DNA of 64,000 bases from Acidobacteriota bacterium (GTDB lineage Bacteria > Acidobacteriota > Blastocatellia > Pyrinomonadales > Pyrinomonadaceae), in assembly GCA_019239425.1 (NCBI GenBank), contig JAFAZX010000064.1:186001-250000 (forward strand), written 5' to 3'. Shown in pieces: positions 42,008 to 50,511 of this stretch. Position 1 is the first letter of the stretch. Every line of letters starts with the position of its first letter. The position numbers and the translations under genes were made by a program. The notes beneath the pieces are model-generated. The model worked only from the letters and a program-made list of their open reading frames with translations, was not told the origin of the DNA and ran no database searches.

Positions 42008-43627
42008 ATGAAGTTGAAAGCGAGCGAGGGGAAGAATTTGAAAGGCGTTCCGCTAGTCGTCTTATGCGTCGCCCTTTTGACGCCGTGCGCGTCGGCACAT
42101 CGAGGACAGGCCGGGCAGTCTGGTCAGTCGAGTCAGTCTAATCAACCGAGCACGACCCAGACGGGGACGAGCGCCACGGGCAGTCAGACCAATCAAGCCG
42201 GCGGCGCGGGGCGCACCAACCAGAGCGGCGACGCCTCGCGCGGCCAGGCGCAGGGGACGCAAACGGGCGAGCCGCGCGGCACGACCGTCGGCGGCGCGCC
42301 GGGCGGCTCGCAGGCGAGCCCCCTGGGCGCGGGCCGTTCACAGTTCCCCGGCGCGTCGCGCGTGACGCAGCAGGTGCCCTCGGCGCTCGGGCTTGAGCAG
42401 GCGATTCAACTGGCGGAAGAGAACAACCTCACGACGCTCCTCGCGCGCGAGCGAGAGCGCGAGGCCGAAGGCTTGAGGAGGCAATCGCGCGCGGGGCTTC
42501 TGCCGAACGTCTCGGGCACGACCTACCAGGCGAACGTCACGCAGAACCTCGCCGCGCTCGGCTTCCAGCCCGGCGCCATCCCCGGCTTCAATACCTTCGT
42601 CGGCCCCTTCAACAACTTCGACGCGCGCGCGCGCCTCGTCCAGTCCATCTTCAGCCTCGCGGCCATACGCAACTACCAGGTGGGCAAGGCCGGCGTGCGC
42701 CTCGCGCAGCTGCGCGAGGGCCTCGCGCGCGAGCAGGTGGCGACCTTCACGGCGCTCACATACCTCGAAGCACTGCGCGCCGGCCGCGACGTCGAGGCCG
42801 CGCGCTCCGACCTTGAGCTGGCACAGACTCTGCTGACGCTCGCGCAGGATCAGCACAACGCGGGCGTGGCGACCGGCGTCGACGTGACGCGCGCCGAGAC
42901 GCGGCTCGCGCAGTCGCGCGTGCGCCTGTCGCAGGCGCAGACCGCGACCGAGCAGGCCGTGCTCAACCTGCAACGCGTCGTCGGCCTCCCGCTCGGCTCG
43001 CAGCTCACGCTGACAGACCCCCTGAGATTCACGAACGACCCGCTGCCTTCCGTCGAGACCGCGGTCGAAGAGGCCGGGCGCGCGCGACCCGAAGTCCGCA
43101 TCGCCGAGGCCGAGGCCGACCTCGCCGGTCTCGAGCGTAGGGCCGCGCGTGCGGAGCTGCTGCCTTCGGTGGACTTCGTCGGCGACTACGGCGTGAGCGG
43201 CATCACGCCGACGAACACGGCGCTGCCCACGCGCCGCGCCGCCGTCCAGTTGAACGTGCCCATCTTCAACGGCGGGCTGACGCGCGGTCGCATCGAGTCG
43301 GCCGCGAGCCGCGCGCGTCAGGCCGAGCTGGAACTCGGGAGCGTGCGCGGACAGGTCGAAGAGGACGTGCGGCTCGCCTTCTCCGCCCTGCGGACGACGG
43401 CCGAGCAGGTGGCGGCGGCGCAGCAGACGGTGCAGCTTGCGCAGCGCGAGCTTGAGATGGCGCGCGACCGCTTCCGCGCGGGCGTCGGCGACAACGTCGA
43501 GGTCGTCTCGGCGCAGGCCGCGCTCTCGAACGCGCGCAGCTCGGAGGTGACGGCGCTCGCGCAGTACAACGCCGCGCGCCTCAACCTCGCCGCCGCGCTC
43601 GGCCGCGCCGAGCAGTTCAGGTGGTAA
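42008..43627 (+). CDS. TolC-family protein of the EmrAB-type system
   Basis: A 539-residue protein with a signal peptide (KGVPLVVLCVALLTPCASA-HRG). A low-complexity Gly/Gln/Ser/Thr-rich stretch at about 33-118 precedes the TolC core (LGLEQAIQLAEENNLTTLLARERERE), which has both helical repeats (LDPLxx-type turn at about 335, then LSNARSSEVTALAQYNAARLNLAAALG at the end). It is more distant from the other two TolC proteins in the window. It is followed by the EmrA and EmrB genes, giving a complete tripartite MFS pump. Confidence 0.9.
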   Translation: MKLKASEGKNLKGVPLVVLCVALLTPCASAHRGQAGQSGQSSQSNQPSTTQTGTSATGSQTNQAGGAGRTNQSGDASRGQAQGTQTGEPRGTTVGGAPGGSQASPLGAGRSQFPGASRVTQQVPSALGLEQAIQLAEENNLTTLLAREREREAEGLRRQSRAGLLPNVSGTTYQANVTQNLAALGFQPGAIPGFNTFVGPFNNFDARARLVQSIFSLAAIRNYQVGKAGVRLAQLREGLAREQVATFTALTYLEALRAGRDVEAARSDLELAQTLLTLAQDQHNAGVATGVDVTRAETRLAQSRVRLSQAQTATEQAVLNLQRVVGLPLGSQLTLTDPLRFTNDPLPSVETAVEEAGRARPEVRIAEAEADLAGLERRAARAELLPSVDFVGDYGVSGITPTNTALPTRRAAVQLNVPIFNGGLTRGRIESAASRARQAELELGSVRGQVEEDVRLAFSALRTTAEQVAAAQQTVQLAQRELEMARDRFRAGVGDNVEVVSAQAALSNARSSEVTALAQYNAARLNLAAALGRAEQFRW

Positions 43628-43720
43628 GGCAGAAGCCCGACCGTAAGGGAGGGCGTGGGTGTTCTTCCACTTACGCTTTGAAGGAAGACGGGCGCCCTCC
43701 CTTACGGTCGGGCTTCTGCC
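43628..43720. repeat. Fold-back repeat GGCAGAAGCCCGACCG (family E, copy 1)
   Basis: Arms of about 28 bp starting GGCAGAAGCCCGACCGTAAG and ending with the complement, around a 37-bp loop. It begins at the TolC stop codon. A second copy with the same arms (one-base variants) lies at 50319-50446. Confidence 0.85.
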
Positions 43721-43747
43721 ACGAGATAGTTTAAGAGGAAAAGGATT

Positions 43748-45166
43748 ATGTCGAGGGCTACCGAAGAGCCTGAAGTCGAAGAGAGGTTGGAGGAGTTTGA
43801 GGACGCGGACGCGCAGGCGGGGCCGGACATCCCGGAGGATGTCGTCCCGCCGCCGCCGGTGAAGCGGCCACTTTATAAGCGCCCCGTCTTCCTCGTCGTC
43901 GCGGGAATTTTGCTCGTCGCCGGGCTCATCTACGGCCTGAACTACTACGCCTACGCTCGCTCGCACGAGAGCACGGACGACGCCTTCATCGACGGCCGCG
44001 TCGTGCAGGTCAGCCCGAAGGTCTCGGGCTACGTCGTCAAGCTCTACGTCAGAGAGAATCAGGAGGTGAAGGAGGGCGACCTCATCGCCGAGCTTGACGC
44101 GCGCGATTTCGAGGCGCGACTCGACGCGGCGCGGGCCGCGCTCGCCGCCGGGGCCGCGCGCCAACGCGAGGCGCAGGCGGGCATCGCGCTCACGCGCGCG
44201 ACCTCGCAGGCCGGCGTGCAGCAGGCCTCGTCCGTCGTGCGCCAGGCGCGCACCGGCGTCGAGACGGCGCGCGCGGCCGCCGCCGCCGAGCGGAGCCGCA
44301 TCAATCAAGCGGGCGCGGGCGTCGCCACCGCGCAGGCCAACGTCGCGCAGGCGCAGGCGCAGGTCGCGGGCGCGGAGGCCGAGGCGCAGCGCGCCAACGC
44401 GGACGTGGCCCGCTATCAGGAACTCTTCGCGAAGGACGAAGTGTCGCGCCAACGTCTCGACCAGGCGATAGCGACGGCCGCGACCGCCACCGCCAACCTC
44501 GAAGCCGCGCGCCGCCGCGTGGCCGCCGTCGAAGCTCAGGTGGCGGAGGCGCGCTCGGCCGAGTCGGCCGCCGCCGAGAACGCACGCCGCGCGGCGACCC
44601 AGATCAACGCCGCGCAGGCCGGGGTAGGCGAAGCTCTCGGCAGACTCGCGCAGGCCGGAACGGGGCAGCAGCAGGTCGCCGTCAGCCAGGCGCAGGCCGA
44701 GACCGCGGGCGCAACGATTGAACAGTTGCGCGCGGCGGTCGAGCAGGCCGAACTTGAACTCTCTTACACGAAGATTTACGCGCCGGAGTCGGGCCGCGTC
44801 ACGCGCAAGGCGGTCGAGGAGGGCGTGCTCATCCAGCCGGGCCAGCCCCTGATGGCCGTCGTCTCCGGCGACATCTGGGTCACGGCCAACTTCAAGGAGA
44901 CGCAGCTTAACGAGATACGCCCGGGCCAGCACGTCGAAATCACGGTGGACGCGTACCCGGGCCGCGTCTTCAAGGCGCACGTCGAGAGCATACAGGCGGG
45001 CACCGGCTCGCGCTTCAGCATGATCCCGCCGGAGAACGCGACCGGCAACTACGTCAAGGTCGTGCAGCGCGTCCCCGTCAAGATCGTCTTCGAGCCGGGC
45101 CAGGTGGACACGCAGCACATGCTCGCGCCCGGCATGTCCGTGACGCCCGAGGTGAGGATCGGATGA
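43748..45166 (+). CDS. HlyD/EmrA-type membrane-fusion adaptor
   Basis: A 472-residue protein with an acidic N-terminal cytoplasmic tail (EEPEVEERLEEFEDADAQ), one membrane helix at about 48-67 (FLVVAGILLVAGLIYGLNYY) and the EmrA signature STDDAFIDGRVVQVSPKVSGYVVKL. An Ala/Gln/Arg-rich coiled-coil hairpin (about 115-320) is longer than in AcrA-type adaptors, as is usual for EmrA. The lipoyl half and barrel follow (IYAPESGRVTRKAVEEGVLIQPGQPLMAVV). Its stop overlaps the EmrB start (ATGA), so the two are translationally coupled. Confidence 0.92.
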   Translation: MSRATEEPEVEERLEEFEDADAQAGPDIPEDVVPPPPVKRPLYKRPVFLVVAGILLVAGLIYGLNYYAYARSHESTDDAFIDGRVVQVSPKVSGYVVKLYVRENQEVKEGDLIAELDARDFEARLDAARAALAAGAARQREAQAGIALTRATSQAGVQQASSVVRQARTGVETARAAAAAERSRINQAGAGVATAQANVAQAQAQVAGAEAEAQRANADVARYQELFAKDEVSRQRLDQAIATAATATANLEAARRRVAAVEAQVAEARSAESAAAENARRAATQINAAQAGVGEALGRLAQAGTGQQQVAVSQAQAETAGATIEQLRAAVEQAELELSYTKIYAPESGRVTRKAVEEGVLIQPGQPLMAVVSGDIWVTANFKETQLNEIRPGQHVEITVDAYPGRVFKAHVESIQAGTGSRFSMIPPENATGNYVKVVQRVPVKIVFEPGQVDTQHMLAPGMSVTPEVRIG

Positions 45167-46794
45167 GCGTCGCGCGGGCACAGGGCGACATGTCTAAGGT
45201 GCCGGGGCGCGGGCCGCAGTCGAGCCTCGCCGCGCCGCAGGCGCAGTGGCGGCCGAGCGTCAACCCGTGGATCGTCGCGGCGTCGGTGATGCTCGCGACC
45301 TTCATGGAGGTCTTGGACACGTCGGTCGCTAACGTCGCGCTGCCGCACATCTCTGGGAACCTCTCGGCGACGAACGAGGAGGCGACGTGGGTCTTGACGA
45401 GCTACCTCGTCTCGAACGCCATCATCCTGCCCGCGACCAACTGGCTCTCGCGCTACTTCGGACGCAAGCGCTTCCTCATCGCCTGCATCATCATCTTCAC
45501 GGCGGCCTCGGCGCTCTGCGGCGCGGCGACGAGTCTGGGGATGCTCATCTTCGCGCGCATCATGCAGGGCGCGGGCGGCGGCGCCTTGCAGCCCATCGCG
45601 CAGTCCGTGCTGTTGGAGAGCTTCCCGCCCGAGAAGCGCGGGCAGGCGATGGCCGTCTACGGGCTCGGCATCGTCGTCGCGCCCATCATCGGGCCGACGC
45701 TCGGCGGTTGGATTACTGACAACTACTCGTGGCGCTGGATTTTCTACATCAACGTTCCCGTCGGCGCGCTCGCCATCTTCATGGCGAACGCGTTCGTCGA
45801 AGACCCGCCGTACATCCGCGCGCAGAGGCCGGGGCGCATCGACTACGTCGGCTTCGGGTTGATGGCCCTCGGCCTGGCGGCGCTTCAGCTCATCCTCGAC
45901 CTGGGGCAGCAGGAGGACTGGTTCGAGTCGGCGTTCATCCTGCGGACGGCTGTCATCGCCGTCGTCGCGCTGGTGGGCTTCGTCATCTGGGAGCTGCGTT
46001 CGGACGAGCCGATTGTGAACCTGCGTGTCCTGAAGAACCGCAACTTCGCCGTCGGGGTGATGCTGATTTCGGTGATGGGCGTCGTGCTCTACGGCTCCAT
46101 CGCGCTGCTGCCGCTCTTCCTGCAGACGCTGATGGGGTATCCGGCGACGGCGAGCGGCATGGCGGTCAGCCCGCGCGGGTTCGGCTCGATCCTGTCGATG
46201 ATTATCGTCGGGCGTCTCGTCGGAAAAGTGGACGGGCGCTGGCTCATCATGTTCGGCTTCGCGGTGCTCGCCTACTCGACTTGGATGCTGGCGGGCCTGA
46301 ACCTCGACATCGCGATGAGCAACGTCGTCTGGCCGAACATCGTGAGCGGGTGCGCGATGGGCTTCATCTTCGTGCCTTTGACGACGATGGCGATGGGGAC
46401 GCTGCCGAACGAGCAGGTCGGCAACGCCTCGGGCGTCTACAACCTGATGCGGAACACGGGCGGCTCCATCGGCATCGCGGCGATGACGACGATGCTGGCG
46501 CGCAGCGCGCAGACGCACCAGACGGCCATCGCCGCGCACATGACGGCGTACGACCCCGTCTTCCAGCAGCGCCTGCACGAGATCGCCGGCGCGCTCGGCC
46601 TGCGGGGCGGGGGCTTCGCGGCGACTCAGCAGGCGCTCGCCTCGATTTACGGCACGGTGCTCAGGCAGTCGATGCTGATGTCCTTCATCGACAACTTCCG
46701 TCTGCTCGCCTTCCTGTGCCTCCTGTGCGTCCCGGCGACGCTGCTCTTCAAGCGCGTGCGCGCGCGCGGCGGCCCCTCGGTAGCTGCTCATTAG
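45163..46794 (+). CDS. DHA2-family MFS drug exporter (EmrB-like)
   Basis: A 543-residue proton antiporter with about 14 helices. The DHA2 signature in helix 1 reads FMEVLDTSVANVALPHISGNL. Motif A after helix 2 reads NWLSRYFGRKRFLI, and motif C in helix 5 reads GLGIVVAPIIGPTLGGWI. It forms a pump with the adaptor, whose stop overlaps its ATG, and the TolC upstream. An extended hydrophilic C-terminus and the final helix (LMSFIDNFRLLAFLCLLCVPATLLF) are present, so it looks complete. Confidence 0.94.
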   Translation: MSVARAQGDMSKVPGRGPQSSLAAPQAQWRPSVNPWIVAASVMLATFMEVLDTSVANVALPHISGNLSATNEEATWVLTSYLVSNAIILPATNWLSRYFGRKRFLIACIIIFTAASALCGAATSLGMLIFARIMQGAGGGALQPIAQSVLLESFPPEKRGQAMAVYGLGIVVAPIIGPTLGGWITDNYSWRWIFYINVPVGALAIFMANAFVEDPPYIRAQRPGRIDYVGFGLMALGLAALQLILDLGQQEDWFESAFILRTAVIAVVALVGFVIWELRSDEPIVNLRVLKNRNFAVGVMLISVMGVVLYGSIALLPLFLQTLMGYPATASGMAVSPRGFGSILSMIIVGRLVGKVDGRWLIMFGFAVLAYSTWMLAGLNLDIAMSNVVWPNIVSGCAMGFIFVPLTTMAMGTLPNEQVGNASGVYNLMRNTGGSIGIAAMTTMLARSAQTHQTAIAAHMTAYDPVFQQRLHEIAGALGLRGGGFAATQQALASIYGTVLRQSMLMSFIDNFRLLAFLCLLCVPATLLFKRVRARGGPSVAAH

Positions 46795-46796
46795 AG

Positions 46797-46879
46797 AGTG
46801 ATGAGTGATGAGTGATAAGTGATAAGAAAAAGCCGGGCCAATTCTTTCTTATCACTCATCACTCATCACTCATCACTCT
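46797..46879. repeat. Fold-back repeat of TGATGAG heptads (family A)
   Basis: Begins 2 bp after the EmrB stop. Arms of about 35 bp of TGATGAG/TGATAAG units flank a short loop (AAAAGCCGGGCCAATTC). The right arm ends 8 bp before the ribosome-binding site of the kinase-like gene. Confidence 0.85.
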
Positions 46880-46899
46880 AAGAATTGGAGGTGGCGTCA

Positions 46900-47565
46900 A
46901 TGGAATTCAGGACGACGGTCACCATCGCGCGGAGGATGGGGAGCGGGGGCACTTACATCGGGCGCGTGATTGCCGAGCGGCTCGGGCTGCGGTACGTGGA
47001 CAGGGAGGTCTTGCAGATCGCGGCCGAGCGCCTGGGCGTCGAGTGCTCCGCGCTGGAGCCGAACCGCGAGCGGGTCGCCGGCTTCTGGGAGAGGTTTTTG
47101 GGGAGCCTCTCGTTCGGCCCGCCCGAGGGCACGTACGCGCCGCCGCCCGTCCTCACCTATTCCGACCGCGCGCTCTTCGAATGTCAGACGGGCATCCTGC
47201 GCGAAGTCGCGGCGCGCGACGACTGCGTCATCGTCGGCTACGGCGCGGCCTACGTCCTGCCGCGCCACGCGCGCATGGTCAACATCTTCTTCCACGCGCC
47301 GAAGGCCTACCGCGTCCGCCGCGTGATGGAGCTGTACGACCTGGAGAATGAGCGCGCGCGCGGCATGGTCGAGGAGTCAGACCGCCTGCGGGCGCGCTAC
47401 TTCCAAGAGATGACCGGGCGCGACTGGTCTTGCGCGGACAACTACCACCTCGCGGTGGACACGAGCATGTCGCCCCTGCCGGAGCTGGCCGAGCGCCTCG
47501 TCCTCTTCGTCGAGCGCCGCCTGCGCGCGGTTCAGAGCGACTCGACGAACAGGTCGTCCACGTAG
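46900..47565 (+). CDS. Cytidylate-kinase-like protein
   Basis: A 221-residue protein from ATG 46900, which has GGAGGTG 6 bp upstream; the in-frame TTG at 46885 overlaps that site and is rejected. The N-terminus MEFRTTVTIARRMGSGGTYIGRVIAERLG resembles the P-loop region of the cytidylate-kinase-like family (PF13189 type), followed by YVDREVLQIAA. The Walker lysine position is not clearly filled (GSGGTYIG), so activity is uncertain. VIVGYGAAYVLPRHARMVNIFFHAP matches the family core. The gene's last 34 bp overlap the convergent zinc-finger gene. Confidence 0.8.
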   Translation: MEFRTTVTIARRMGSGGTYIGRVIAERLGLRYVDREVLQIAAERLGVECSALEPNRERVAGFWERFLGSLSFGPPEGTYAPPPVLTYSDRALFECQTGILREVAARDDCVIVGYGAAYVLPRHARMVNIFFHAPKAYRVRRVMELYDLENERARGMVEESDRLRARYFQEMTGRDWSCADNYHLAVDTSMSPLPELAERLVLFVERRLRAVQSDSTNRSST

Positions 47566-47798
47566 CAGTAGCCCCACTCCTCGCCCGGCTCGAAGGACTT
47601 GATGACGGGGTGGCGCGTGGCGTGGAAGTGTTTGGTCGCGTGCCGGTTCGGCGAGCTGTCGCAGCACCCGACGTGCCCGCACGTCTCGCACAGGCGCAGG
47701 TGCACCCAGCGCCCGCCCGTCTTCAGACAGTCCTCACACCCTCTGGCGCTCGGCGTCACCTGTTTGACCTCGGTCATGTGTTCACATACTTGAGCCAT
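47532..47798 (-). CDS. UBP-type zinc-finger protein
   Basis: An 88-residue protein from ATG 47798. It is essentially one zf-UBP domain: CEDCLKTGGRWVHLRLCETCGHVGCCDSS with following HATKHFHATRHPVIKSFEPGEEWGYCYVDD, so the Cys and His zinc ligands are present. In eukaryotes this domain binds free ubiquitin C-termini; bacterial copies are common in small stand-alone proteins and their partner is unknown. The frame is open upstream of the ATG, but only this start agrees with the domain. Its 3' end overlaps the convergent kinase-like gene by 34 bp. Confidence 0.85.
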   Translation of the reverse strand: MAQVCEHMTEVKQVTPSARGCEDCLKTGGRWVHLRLCETCGHVGCCDSSPNRHATKHFHATRHPVIKSFEPGEEWGYCYVDDLFVESL

Positions 47799-47821
47799 AT
47801 CTTCATCTCTCTGATTTGAAT

Positions 47822-48763
47822 TTAAACGTTGGCGGCACGCCCGGCTTCGGGCTGCCGCTCGGCGACCGATTCGGAGGCGAAGAAGACGCGCGTGATGTCG
47901 GGGTGCTCGCGTCTTATACACTCGTGCAGGCGCGCGACCGCGGCGCGCACGCCCACGGCCGAAAGCTCGTTGCGGAACTTCACTTCTAAAGTCAGCATCA
48001 CCTCGTGCGGGCCGAAGTACATCGTGAGCAGGCGGTTGACGTGCTCGACCGCCGGGTCGGCCGCGACGAGCGCGCGCAGGCGTTCGAGCGTCTTGCGCTC
48101 CACGCCCTCGCCGATGAGCAGCCCCTTCGTCTCGTACGCGAGGAAGAGCGCCATCAGCCCGAGCATCAGGCCGATCACCACGGAGGCGAGGCCGTCCAGG
48201 TAGGGCAGCCCCAGACGTTGGCCGAGGTAGACGCCGACGAAGGCGACGACCAGCCCCAGGAGCGCGCCCGTGTCCTCGAAGACGACCATGAAGGTCGTCG
48301 GGTCTTTGCTCTTGTGGATGGCCTCGATGACGCCGCGCCGGCCGCGCGCCGCGCGGAAGGCCTTCCAGCCGAAGAGCCACGAGACCCCTTCGAAGACGAA
48401 CGCGCTCCCGAGCACGACGTAGTTCCAGAAGGGGTCGCGGGCCGGCTCGGGTCGGAGGACGTGCCTCACGCCCTCGTAGAGAGAGACGCCGCCGCCGAGC
48501 GTGAAGATCATCAGGGAGACGATGAGCGAGTAGAAGTAAAGCTCCTTGCCGTGGCCGAAAGGGTGCTCGAAGTCCGGCGGCCGTCGGCTCCGGCGCAGGC
48601 CGAGCAGGAGCAGCCCGCCGTTCCCCGTATCGACGAGCGAGTGTACCGCCTCGGACAGCATGGCCGAGCTGCCGCTGGCGTAGGCCGCGACGGCCTTCGT
48701 GGCGGCGATGCCGAGGTTGCCGGCGATGGCCGCGTAGATGGAGAGCTTCGATTCGGAGGCCAT
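47822..48763 (-). CDS. Cation diffusion facilitator (CDF) transporter
   Basis: A 313-residue metal-ion/proton antiporter. About six helices run from residue 8 to 215. The zinc-site motif of helix 2 is HSLVD (SEAVHSLVDTGNGGLLLLG), and DGLASVVIG in helix 5 supplies the partner Asp. The FGHGKELYFYSL loop is typical of the family. The C-terminal cytoplasmic dimerisation domain covers about 220-300 (EHVNRLLTMYFGPHEVMLTLEVKF). Substrate among Zn, Fe, Mn or Co is not determined. It lies 23 bp upstream of the zinc-finger gene on the same strand, so the two may be co-transcribed. Confidence 0.92.
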   Translation of the reverse strand: MASESKLSIYAAIAGNLGIAATKAVAAYASGSSAMLSEAVHSLVDTGNGGLLLLGLRRSRRPPDFEHPFGHGKELYFYSLIVSLMIFTLGGGVSLYEGVRHVLRPEPARDPFWNYVVLGSAFVFEGVSWLFGWKAFRAARGRRGVIEAIHKSKDPTTFMVVFEDTGALLGLVVAFVGVYLGQRLGLPYLDGLASVVIGLMLGLMALFLAYETKGLLIGEGVERKTLERLRALVAADPAVEHVNRLLTMYFGPHEVMLTLEVKFRNELSAVGVRAAVARLHECIRREHPDITRVFFASESVAERQPEAGRAANV

Positions 48764-48771
48764 AGCTTTAG

Positions 48772-48852
48772 GAGTGATGAGTGATAAGTGATGAGTGATG
48801 AGAAAAAATCACAGCCAGGTTTTTCTTATCACTCATCACTTATCACTCATCA
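48772..48852. repeat. Fold-back repeat of TGATGAG heptads (family A)
   Basis: TGATGAGTGATAAG-type tract, spacer AAAAATCACAGCCAGG and the reverse-complementary tract. It lies between the CDF and NTF2-like genes, both on the minus strand, and so could end the upstream transcript. Confidence 0.85.
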
Positions 48853-48860
48853 TTTTTCTT

Positions 48861-49313
48861 TCAGGAGTGGTCGTGGATCATGCGCCAGCCGTTGCGTGTG
48901 CGCGTCCAGACGGTCGTGAACCAGCCGGTGCGGTCGGGGCGCCCGCCGCCCGTGAGCACGTACTGGCCCGTCACGAGCGCGTTCTCCTTGCCGAGCATGC
49001 GCACGACGAGGTGCTCGTAGCGGAGCTGCTGCAAGGGGCGACCGGTCTTCCAGAAGCCTTCGCGCATCGTCTTCTCGATGGCTTCGACGCCGCCGCGTGG
49101 GCCGTCCGAGAGCATCTCGGTCGCGGATTCGGTGTAGGCCGCGAGGTACTGCGCGAGGTCGCCGCGGTTCCAGCCGTCGGCCGTCGAGTTGAGCGTGGCG
49201 CGTATCTGCGCCTCCGCGTCTTCGGGGGCCTTAGCGGCCGTGACGCCGGAGGCGACGTAGGCGGCGGCGGCCAGCACCAAGGCCGCGAGGCAGCACGTCA
49301 GGAGTTTTCTCAT
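48861..49313 (-). CDS. Secreted NTF2/SnoaL-like (DUF4440-type) protein
   Basis: A 150-residue protein with a signal peptide (MRKLLTCCLAALVLAAAAYVA). The mature part has the cone-shaped NTF2-fold pattern: QIRATLNSTADGWNRGDLAQYLAAYTE, then EHLVVRMLGKENALVTGQYVL and a final strand with WTRTRNGWRMIHDHS. This is the SgcJ/DUF4440 pattern, found in small ketosteroid-isomerase-like proteins, usually of unknown substrate. It is separated from the CDF gene by a family A repeat. Confidence 0.82.
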   Translation of the reverse strand: MRKLLTCCLAALVLAAAAYVASGVTAAKAPEDAEAQIRATLNSTADGWNRGDLAQYLAAYTESATEMLSDGPRGGVEAIEKTMREGFWKTGRPLQQLRYEHLVVRMLGKENALVTGQYVLTGGGRPDRTGWFTTVWTRTRNGWRMIHDHS

Positions 49314-49594
49314 GCCGCGATGATAGCAGGATTCCGGGCGGGGTTCTTTATGTTCAGACTTGTACAGACGCGGCCCCGACCCAGCCCCTAATCAGAGTCT
49401 TGCCACGCGGCGCGACACGCCAGGAAGTTATTTGAGAGGAAGCGTGTCAGCGGGAACAAATAAACGCGAAACAATAGGCGAAGAATGCGACCCGTCGTCG
49501 GATGAGCCGGGCCGAGGCCGGGCACCAACATTCAGAACCCGTCGGTCGTTTCCCCCGAGCCGCCAACACGGGGCAGGGAAGAACAGGGGGGAAC

Positions 49595-50039
49595 ATGGGA
49601 CGCACGATACTTCTCGCGGCCGCACTTCTCACGGCCGTCCTCTCTTTCGCACAGACACGCGCACAGACGGAAGAAACCGGGAGCTGCGCGGCGGAGACGG
49701 CCGCCGCACACTACGCGAAGGGCGAGTCGCTCTTTCAGGCGGGCAAATTCGCGGAGGCCGTCGAATCTTTCAGACAGTCGACCTTGCTCGCACCTGGGCG
49801 CCGTCTAATACAAGCTCGGACGCTTCGAGGAGGCCATCGCCACTCTGGAGGAGGCCACGCGGCTCCAGCCCAACTTGGCCGAGGCGTACGGCAACCTCGG
49901 CGTCATCTACGCCGCCTCGGGCCGGAAGGACGAGGCGCTCGAACAGTACAAGCAGCTACAGTCGCTGGGCTCGCCGCTGGCGACCACGCTCTTCCGGACG
50001 ATCTACGGCGACAAGATTCTGAGCGCGCGCGTTCGGTGA
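49595..50039 (+). pseudogene. Secreted TPR protein broken by frameshift and stop
   Basis: ATG 49595 starts a signal peptide (GRTILLAAALLTAVLSFAQTRA) and a first TPR (AAHYAKGESLFQAGKFAEAVESFRQSTLLA) that leaves frame near 49790. From about 49794 a different frame encodes the expected continuation: LGAV, a TAA where a Tyr would be expected, then YKLGRFEEAIATLEEATRLQPNLAEAYGNLGVIYAASGRKDEAL, to a TGA at 50037-50039. Roughly ten residues between the two repeats also seem missing. Both parts are good TPR sequence, so the gene was probably functional recently. Confidence 0.75.
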
Positions 50040-50070
50040 TATAGTTGAGCCAGTCGAAGGAGGTGCAGCG

Positions 50071-50316
50071 ATGGGCTGGGACGGCGACGCTTTGGCGGAG
50101 AGCATGGAGCAGGCTCTGGAGCGGCAGCAGGAGGCGGCCGAGGCGCGGCGCGCGCGGCGCGAGCAGATTTCGCCGGAGGAGCGCGACCGCAAGGCGCGCG
50201 AAGAGTCGCTCCGCCTCTCAAGGGCCAGGCTCGAAGAGCAGCTCAGCCGCGCGACGAGCCCCGCGCACCGCACGATGCTCGAACGCGCGCTGAAGGCTCT
50301 CGAAGCTGGCGAATAA
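50071..50316 (+). CDS. Small charged helical protein
   Basis: An 81-residue protein (MGWDGDALAESMEQALERQQEAAEARRARREQ...) with a strong AAGGAGG ribosome-binding site 7 bp upstream. It is almost entirely charged and predicted helical, with heptad-like spacing compatible with a coiled coil (LRLSRARLEEQLSRATSPAHRTMLERALKAL). No family is recognised. It follows the broken TPR gene by 31 bp. Its stop lies 2 bp before a family E repeat. Confidence 0.65.
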   Translation: MGWDGDALAESMEQALERQQEAAEARRARREQISPEERDRKAREESLRLSRARLEEQLSRATSPAHRTMLERALKALEAGE

Positions 50317-50318
50317 GT

Positions 50319-50446
50319 GGCGGAAGCCCGACCGTGAGGGAGGGCGTACATGTGACAGAAGAAAGAGGGACGACGGGAGGCACGCTGCCTCCCGTCGTCC
50401 CTCTTAATGTTTGACCGACGCCCTCCCTCACGGTCGGGCTTCCGCC
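50319..50446. repeat. Fold-back repeat GGCGGAAGCCCGACCG (family E, copy 2)
   Basis: Arms of about 28 bp (GGCGGAAGCCCGACCGTGAG and complement), plus an inner inverted repeat (GAGGGACGACGGGAGGC / GCCTCCCGTCGTCCCTC) within the loop. The arms match the copy at 43628, but the inner part is unrelated, so only the arms are shared. Confidence 0.85.
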
Positions 50447-50511
50447 TCTGCGGTCTGATTTGTTACCCTGAAGCGCCACACCATCAAAAGAACCAGAAGA
50501 GGTCGCACCCT

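Noticed and set aside
49430-49595. A GTG-started frame after TTTGAGAGGAAGC upstream of the broken TPR gene
   Set aside because: The sequence is low-complexity and out of frame with the TPR coding region; a similar TTATTTGAGAGGA also precedes 14406, which I treat as a chance ribosome-binding-site match.
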